Shown here: piece after piece, positions 57,055 through 64,000 of the stretch
Position numbering within the stretch: position 1 is the first letter of the stretch
Layout: every line of letters starts with the position of its first letter
NCBI GenBank assembly: GCA_038503035.1
Contig: JAVSML010001066.1
Coordinates: 62,001-126,000, forward strand
From: Crocodylus rhombifer
Taxonomy: Eukaryota > Chordata > Crocodylia > Crocodylidae
DNA: 64,000 nt
Direction of reading: 5' to 3'
Made by a program: the position numbers and the translations under genes
The notes under the pieces: model-generated
Database searches by the model: none
Seen by the model: only the letters and a program-made list of their open reading frames with translations
Told to the model about the DNA's origin: nothing

Positions 57055-59545
57055 GGGCGTGTCCAGATGAGTGCACACATGCCTGTTGCGGCATCTCAAA
57101 GCAGTTTGAGACACTGCGAGAGGCACTCTGGGAACAAAAAAAAATTCCCTGTGCTGCATATTTAGTGTGGACCTAAATCTGATACCAGGAAATCAGGTAT
57201 ATAAAAAAAACAAAAACAAAACCCCTGCTGAAAAAAGTAGCGCAGAGACCTGCTCAGGCTGGGTCCTCCAAGGAGATGCTACCTCCAGGCTAGGCCAGTC
57301 CCATTCCATGTGGCACAGGCAGCACCAGGCCTCAGGATGCCAAGGCCATGCTACACCGGAGCGTGGGGCGGAAGGGGGGCTCTGCTAGCAATGGGCCCTG
57401 AGCACCTGACAGCCATTGCTGTGGGGAAGGCTGTGCGCTGTGCAGGGGGTGGACAGGGGACCCCCCCCAAGCAGTCCTCCCCACAGTTCACCCACAAATT
57501 CCCCACCCACATACCCAGCCACAAACCTCACAGCCCCACAAACCTCCATAAAAGCCCCATATACCCCACAAACCTCAGCCCCCAACCCCACAAATCTCAC
57601 ATCTTGCATGCCCAGCTGGCCAAATGGGATGGGATGGGAGCTGATGGCAGAAGCCGTGGCTGCAAGGGCCACTGTAGCCCTGCCTCATGCCCACACCATT
57701 GCTGGGACATGCGGTCCCAGACTGGGTGGGGGCTCCTGGTCCCAGGAACCATGTGACAGGAGGCGTGTGAGAGAGAGAGATGGACATTGGGGGTGAGGGA
57801 GTGCTCCAGGTTGGAGAAGCTGCCAGAACCAGGCTTAGAGTCTCCCTGCCCCTAGAGCAGCCTGTGCAGGGGAAAGCCAGCCTGGAAGGGAAGGGGCTTG
57901 CCCAGCCCAGTACCTGAGCCCCAGTTGAAAGCTTCCCAGGAACAGCCTGGGGATTGCTGGAATCTGGGCACAGACAAAGGGAGCAGAACAGTAAGGCCTG
58001 GCACTGCTCAGAATCACAAAGTAGTGAATGAAACAGCTGCAGCTGGACTCATGTCATAGTGCAGGGATGGAACTGCTGCCAGGAGGGATCTAAGGAGGGG
58101 CTGTGGGTTGAATGAGAAGCACAGATGTCGGGGGGTGCTGTGGGTTGAGAGTGAGGGGCAAAGGCAGAGGTAGGGCACTGGCATATCAGTGATGCTCAGC
58201 ACCCCACTTCCTGGTGAACAAAGGGGGCAGGGGCAGCTCTGATTTTTCTATGATTAAACCCCCCCCCCAAAAGCAAACACCAAAGTGTATAGATATTTAG
58301 AATTTTCTTATGATGATAGAGGCACTGGTAGGCTTTCATCTTGCTTTAAATTTGTAAATATATCAATAAAACATTGCCCAACTGATCTCTCTATATATAG
58401 TGGCCTTTCATTTTAATCATGGAAGAACACAGATTTGGGATATTTTAATAAGAGAATTTGGGGTTTTTATCAGAGAATTTGCAATTTTTAAACAGGGAAC
58501 ATCAGGGTCTCTGCTGGCAAGACAAGTGGTGAGACCTGCCCATGGTCAGCACTGGGGACTCAACTGGAGGGCAGTGAGGTGCTGACATGGCCATTTGGGG
58601 CCAGGAGGACATACTTTGACAGTTCAAAGCAGGCCACCACAAGAAGCCCATCTTCTGCGCAACAGTTGCCCAGATGGCAGGACAAGGGCACCAGAAGACA
58701 TGACAGCAGTTTTGCACAAAGGACAACTGTGCAGACACATCCTACTGGCAGCTAGCCCAGAAGTGCAGGAAGCTCTTCTGAAGTGCCCAGCATAGCCCAG
58801 GTGGCTGTGCGATCCCTGTCCAGGTCTGGCAGGTGCACAGACATGGGGCCGGATGCTGTCGCAAGTGGCAGCAGGTCACAGCCAGGCAGCAGCCCCCACT
58901 GCCAGACTGTTGCAGTGAGTAGAGGGTGCAGGGGCCACTCTGGGTTAGGGCTGCTTCAGGAGTCCAGCTGACACAAGGGGTAGTGTCTCCAGATACCAAC
59001 TGGCTGGGCCTCAAAGGGCAAATAGCCCTGAGCTGCTTGCCAGGGCAGCTTTTTGTACTGCTGGAGCCATGAATGACTGGTGCCTCCCATGACTGGGGGG
59101 GGCATAATGGCAGAGAGCGGGGACCGCTTGCAACCATTGGCAGCATGGTGGGGGGGTGGTAAGCGGCGAGCAGGGACTGCCCACAGACGCTGCTGGCCAC
59201 ATCAGCAGTGGGGAGGGGGTACAGGGGTGTGCGAATGTCAACCACCCACAGAAGCCAGCAGCAGCTTTGGTGGTGGCCAATCTCAGGGGGTTACATGCTT
59301 CCTCATTCCCCCACTACACATCGCCTATGGCTGGAGCAAGCACAGGTACTGGCCCCAGCCTCTAGCTCCCCCTGGCTGAAGATCCAGGAGCTGGGCAGGG
59401 TCAGTTTGCCCCAAGTGGCCCAATCTGAATCACACCAAAGTGCATGTTCAGGCACATGTGCTGAGGCACAAATTTCCAGCGTAAATTTGTGCCACTGCTA
59501 TTTGAGCTGCTGCAAGTACACATGCCTGCATACGTGGACGTTCCC
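57055..59545 (-). mobile_element. 2.5 kb non-autonomous inverted-repeat DNA transposon
   Basis: Left end GGGCGTGTCCAGATGAGTGCACACATGCCTGTTGCGGCATCTCAAAG; right end read inward GGGAACGTCCACGTATGCAGGCATGTGTACTTGCAGCAGCTCAAATAG. The two agree at most positions over about 50 bases. The interior is GC-rich and matches 1-1646 in opposite orientation, notably 58870-59060 and 59360-59430. Frames up to 167 codons are not conserved between copies. No target duplication was recognised. Confidence 0.72.
57478..57605 (+). repeat. CCCCACAAACCTC minisatellite
   Basis: Degenerate 11-19 bp units (CACAAACCTCACAGCCC, CCCCACAAACCTCCATA, CCCCACAAACCTCAGCC, CCCCACAAATCTCAC). It creates frames up to 148 codons that are Pro/His/Thr-rich. 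The related copy at 1-1646 has no obvious counterpart. Confidence 0.7.
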
Positions 59546-59837
59546 ATGATGATCTTATTTGTGTAGAATATGGTGACAAAAAATGAGTATGGGAAAAGTG
59601 ATTAAAAGAAATATGAGCTTGTTTTGTATGAATAGCTACAGAAAGGGCAAATGTTTTTCATCTATAAACTTAAAGTGCTCCCTATGTACAAATCTAGAGT
59701 AAAATAGTGACTCCAGGTAACTAAGAATTGGTTCTTTTATTAACTGGAGAAACCTAATACTGCAAAACCAGTAGTTAAATGTAATAAAATAATTTTTATT
59801 AGAATTACTATGAAAATAGAAATCAGCAAAGCTACTT

Positions 59838-60525
59838 TTTAGGCACATCTACAGGAAATATTTACTGCATAGTTGACTAATTAGCTGCACATTAAATGTC
59901 TTGGTGTCTACATGTGAGCCCCTATTAGGTTGGAGTGAACTAATTCACTCAGCAGCAGGACTGAAGGGCACATCATCCGCAGCATGTTGAGTCAGGGTGG
60001 AGCAGCCCCAGCTGGCAGGGGGCCTAAAGGGTAGGCCTGTCAGCCCTGAACTATTCCTCCTCTGGTTCAATATGCTATGGAGGGGTTGGCTGGGGCACAA
60101 GGGTGCCTCAGCATCGGTCTAGCCAGCAGGCAGCCCCCCAACACTAGCATCCTTGTGCCCCAGCCTGCCCCTCCAACATCTACACATACACTGCTGCAGA
60201 GATTTTTTTTTTTTACTAGTATTTACAAATGCAATCCTGCTTCAGAGTAAAAAACTCTGCATCTGTGCACATGTAGATCCTGGAGGGACTGGCTGGGGCA
60301 CAATGAAGCCACAGTGTGGGGAGGCTGCCTGCTGACTACTCCCATGTTGAGGCACCCCAGTGCCCCAGCCAGCCCATCTACAGTATGGTGAGCTGGGGCT
60401 GGCAGGCTGACCATCCTGGACTGGCATGCTGACCCCTTAGGGCCCCTGCCAGTTGGGGCTGCTGCACCCTGGCTCAACATGCTGTGCATGACATGCCTTC
60501 AGTTATTATTGTGGACCCTAACTAC
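59838..60525. mobile_element. MITEs of the GCATCTACAC family with GC-rich centre
   Basis: TAGGCACATCTACAGGAAATATTTACTGC at the left is followed by a centre with AGCATGTTGAGTCAGGGTGGAGCAGCCCCAGCTGGCAGGGG and, inverted, CCCCTGCCAGTTGGGGCTGCTGCACCCTGGCTCAACATGCTG near 60436-60483. Thus two oppositely oriented copies or one large palindrome occupy this interval. ACATCTACACATACAC near 60177 is an internal end. Confidence 0.6.
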
Positions 60526-60591
60526 ATTTAACAAGATTTGTTTTTGATAATTTTAGTCTTGGACAATATCCTTATTAAATTTTTGGATTAC

Positions 60592-60615
60592 AAATGTCTA
60601 TGAAATCTATGAAAA
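60592..60615 (+). mobile_element. Possible minimal CR1 tail
   Basis: AATGTCTATGAAATCTATGAAA is identical to the last bases of the CR1 at 50638-50657, with no other CR1 sequence upstream. Either an extreme 5' truncation or chance. Confidence 0.35.
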
Positions 60616-62305
60616 TAGTTGTGAAAAATACAACTTCTAATGAATTAGTAACTTTAAGATTATTATTGGCTTCATAACTGGTCCATTTGGATACAGTCAA
60701 CAGTATTCATTTACAACAGTCATTACTCAGTTATCCACCAACAGGAGTTTCTTCAAAAGAAACTATTTTAACAGTGCCTTTTGGGGGTGACCTGGCTAAT
60801 TTAAGAGTTGTTTGCACTTGGGAGAAATAATCTTTGCTATTGGCAACTGTATTTTGCAGGGTCAAGAAAGCATGCCCAAAGAGTATTAAAATGTACACTT
60901 CCAGGAATCTGAGATAAAATTTTATCAGGACTGCACAGAGATTTCCAAGCTGCCCCAGAACATCTCCACTTTATTTAGTTTCTCATAAAATTACAATTAT
61001 AATACAAATGTGGTATCATTTATAAATAAAAAAAAAAAGTGTTCTCAGGCTCAATGCTTGGGTCTGACAATGCTCCCTGGCATCTTTATAGTTTAACACT
61101 TTAATTTCTAAGGGATGTATCATGGTTTATTAATATAGGAGCAACCAATTTGCAAAGAATTTTCAGCACACTGGTGTAAGGTTACTTATATCAAAGCAAT
61201 CAGTTGTACTTTTTCCTGTAGAAGGACATAGTAAGGGTTATCATTTTCCCCAAAGAATTTAAAGACAAAGGAGACACTTGACTGAGTAAGCAGAGGTGAA
61301 GTGTATCAGCCAAAGTTGCACACCACGTTTATAGAAAAGGAGGTAATAAAACCCCAATGATCTGATTCCCAGTCCAATGCTTTATATGTTGTCTGTGCTG
61401 CTGAGGCTAACTTCATAGACTCTTTTCTAAATGAAGTTTAGTAATCCCTAGCTCTTCTTTCCCTCCTGGTCAAAAAATTTGCAGTGCAAAGATATTTAGA
61501 TTGCTCAGACTTGGAGAAAAGACAATTAGGCAGTGCCAAGGCAGTATAGATGGCATTTCCCTGTACCTAATTTATCTGTGCTACATTTTCCCTTCTGTAA
61601 AATGGGAATAATATCATCAACTCACCTCATATGACTGCAGTAAAGAAAAATTAATCTTAGGGAATGAAGAAAACCATACTATAGTGATGACCACGGCAGA
61701 AAAGTCTGAGAGGAAAATTTAAAGATTCTATCCATAAAACAAAGTTTGAATAGTGTACAGTAAATATAGTGCATTGTTCACTGTGTGGTCTTGTGAGGAT
61801 AAAACAAATGTTGGCTATTAAGTGAACACTATTCATCCTGTGCGCTCAATCAGGGAAGGGTCCTGCCAGAAAGAAAGTGAACTAAAGCCTGTATCAGATG
61901 CATACATGCAAAGGGGCTGATTTAAAGTTGCTCAGGCAACCTTAATTCTGGTATTTCATAACTTTTGAGTACTTGACTTTGCAAACTTAATTTAACATTA
62001 GTCTGTTGGGCCTAATTTATAAATAAACCTAGAGAAAACCACTACCTCAGCTTGCTGCATAAGAAAGCTGGAAATATTTATTGCTGCTGGCCTGCTGTTT
62101 TGTATCTAACAGAAATAATGGAGATTGTTGTCTGTCTCTTCTAACAAAAGCTGCATGACAGCTGTGAAGCTGTCCTAGAGACCTGTAAATATTCAAGCAA
62201 TAACTGTATAGGAGGCCTATTATTTTGTACAGTACATAGTAGAATGTTTAACAAAAAAAAAAAGAAAACAAAAAGGGAAGAAACTGGAAAAATGTGGAGA
62301 TTGTA
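60616..62305. other. No gene seen; AT-rich
   Basis: AT-rich, without recognised repeats or supported frames. It could hold more intron of the host gene. Confidence 0.4.
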
Positions 62306-62573
62306 AAGGGCATATCTACACTTGCAATTAATGCAACTGGATAAACTCCAGTGCAGTCTGAGCTGGAGTAAACTAATCCTGATCTACACATGCATTTAAG
62401 AACAGTAATGTACTCTGCCATCAGACAGTCCTGTCAGACACAGGTACTATCTGGCAGCTCTGTAAATTAGTCTAACCTAGCCCAATTGTCATGCAAGTGT
62501 AGATAGTGATGCTTTACTATGCAATAAAGTAGCTGACTGCAAAGTCAAGCAAAAGTGTGGATGTGCACAAAGA
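62306..62573. mobile_element. MITE of the GCATCTACAC family
   Basis: GGGCATATCTACACTTGCAATTAATGC at the left pairs with GTCAAGCAAAAGTGTGGATGTGCAC at the right. The internal GATCTACACATGC and GCAAGTGTAGATAG form a second inverted pair. Confidence 0.68.
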
Positions 62574-63515
62574 CAATGAAAATACTTGAAGCACACCCTT
62601 CAACTTCTTATCTAATATTCCATTAATTTCCAGAATAATATCTTTCCCCTACTAGGCACCTCTGAGAATGTTGGCTAGAATCTACTTGGGAAAATACCTG
62701 AGAAGTAGAAGGGTGAATTACCTTTATCAAATCTGCAACTTAGTAATGGTCAATATACCAGAATCCAGATTATTATTTAGTAGCTGCATGAAGGTGTGAC
62801 CAGTCTGCATGTTGTTAGACCTGATTCTCTGCAGGCTCCAAAAATTACTAAACTCTTAAGAGACATTTTAAAAATTACTCTGACTGGTTAGAGGAACAAT
62901 TCAACAATGGAACATAAGACGTAGGAAGATTATATAACTGCTAGCAGGCAAGTAAATGATTAGATACACATATACACAAATGGTAACAATGTTAGAACAT
63001 CTTGAAAACATTTACTATTTCTATGCATAATATTCCTGGTAGACAAGGAAAATTAATCAAATGTTTATTTCTGATTATACTCAGATGCCGCCAAAAAGCT
63101 TTAAAAAGCTATACATAGGAAACAATGCAATGGCACATAATCATATAATGTTGTATTTATTTCCAGATACATGTACTACCAAATACATTAAATCTTTTTT
63201 CTTTCAAGAGTGAATTTAAAGTTGAAAACACTACAGTTTTATTATGCTATTTAGAAAAGTAGCAGTATGATGAGAAACAATGAATGTTTTAGAATTCAAT
63301 ATGTACTTAAAGATTGTTGGTGAAATACAACTAATGTAGTAATTACTCCAGCAAGGTAATGCTCAGAGATTATGAGACTAGAGCAAAGATCAAATAGAAA
63401 AATGAAGTATTTCTCTCAGTATTTTCTCCAGAAAGTGAGAACGTATCTTGAGTACCCCTTTGTCTCAACAGTCTTAAACATTCCAACATGTGAGCCTCTT
63501 ACTGCTGCTATCATA
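62574..63515. other. No gene seen; AT-rich
   Basis: No feature recognised. Confidence 0.4.
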
Positions 63516-63517
63516 AT

Positions 63518-63946
63518 GCTACTACACGTGCAATTAGCAGGAGTTCACAATGGAGTTCGTTGCTCCCAGGCACAGTGTTTACACATGTGCCCAGGAGTGC
63601 AGCATGCTGAGCTGAGGTGGAGCAGCTCTGGCCTGGCAGGGGGCTTGGGGAGTCAGTCTGCCAGCCTGGGGCTGCTCTGCCCCAGCTCGGCATGCTATGG
63701 AGGGGCTGGCTGGGACACCACGGTGCTACAGTGTGGGGCTAGCCAATAGGCAGCCCCACACTGACAGTCACTGTCTACACATGTTTCAGCACACTAAATG
63801 ATTCCACTTGTTCTGAAAAGTACTACCCAATGGCAAAGTTAATTAGTTTACTGTGCCCTAATACAGGTGCATGTGTAGATGTGATGCTTTACTGCAGAGC
63901 TAACTAGTGAACTCCACAGTGAAGTGCACGTGTAGATGCACCCCTG
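63518..63946. mobile_element. MITE of the GCATCTACAC family with GC-rich centre
   Basis: Left CTACTACACGTGCAATTAGC and right GAAGTGCACGTGTAGATGCACCCC are inverted. The centre carries GCATGCTGAGCTGAGGTGGAGCAGC...GGCAGGGGG and CTCGGCATGCTATGGAGGGGCTGGCTGGGAC, shared with 59950-60480. The 125-codon plus frame that overlaps it is not supported as a gene. Confidence 0.68.
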
Positions 63947-64000
63947 GTCTTGTGATTAGGTACAGTACAGTGATAAATAGAATTTAACATCTAAAACATC

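Noticed and set aside
57310..57796. 148- and 126-codon Pro-rich frames
   Set aside because: Generated by the CCCCACAAACCTC minisatellite.
58742..59245. 167-codon minus-strand frame
   Set aside because: Not conserved in the related copy at 1-1646, so unlikely to be coding.

Overview
This window looks like a repeat-dense, gene-poor stretch of reptile nuclear DNA, most likely crocodilian and less likely turtle. The evidence is indirect: several CR1 LINEs ending in TCTATGAA-type 3' tails, a Penelope-like element with a GIY-YIG region, a Ty3/Gypsy element with a SCAN-like gag, hAT and SANT/Harbinger-type remnants, and many short inverted-repeat transposons whose ends read like GGTGCATCTACAC. No bacterial operons, rRNA, tRNA genes or CRISPR arrays are visible. 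Nearly every long open frame lies inside a transposon relic or is a shadow of one.

One host gene seems to cross the window on the minus strand. Three splice-bounded segments (40040-40184, 35007-35077 and 23180-23271) join in consistent phase. They encode the last 101 residues or so of a protein ending in a basic cluster and two cysteines ([16 protein letters not shown]), followed by a 3' UTR with poly(A) signals at 23105 and 22288. I do not recognise the gene. Its introns have absorbed most of the transposons described here.

Layout. 1-4300: part of an inverted-repeat transposon, an old CR1 piece and a foldback element. 4330-6955: broken hAT transposase (minus). 6955-8510: a hAT-type terminus with five ~150 bp tandem units, then a CR1 fragment. 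10047-10811: a TAA-flanked MITE with a suspicious C-run/G-run. 11600-13260: a non-CR1 LINE relic. 15098-16565: an LTR with a 119 bp tandem repeat near its promoter. 17972-19043: a solo LTR (minus). 19817-21110: a Penelope-like element. 24315-32625: an 8.3 kb Gypsy element (minus) with gag-protease-integrase-RT-RNase H order and two other LTRs inserted in its pol. 36067-39540 and about 46290-50660: two long CR1 copies, the second nearly full length and sitting inside an older SANT-domain transposon. 43361-44029: a retroviral-type solo LTR. 51955-55900: two more CR1 3' fragments. 56393-56854: a TA-flanked MITE. 57055-59545: a 2.5 kb inverted-repeat transposon whose relative opens the window in the opposite orientation. 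59838-63946: more MITEs in AT-rich intronic or intergenic DNA.

No mobile element looks intact. The second CR1 is closest, with endonuclease and polymerase motifs preserved but several frameshifts. All homology calls were made by eye; element boundaries are approximate unless a target-site duplication is quoted.
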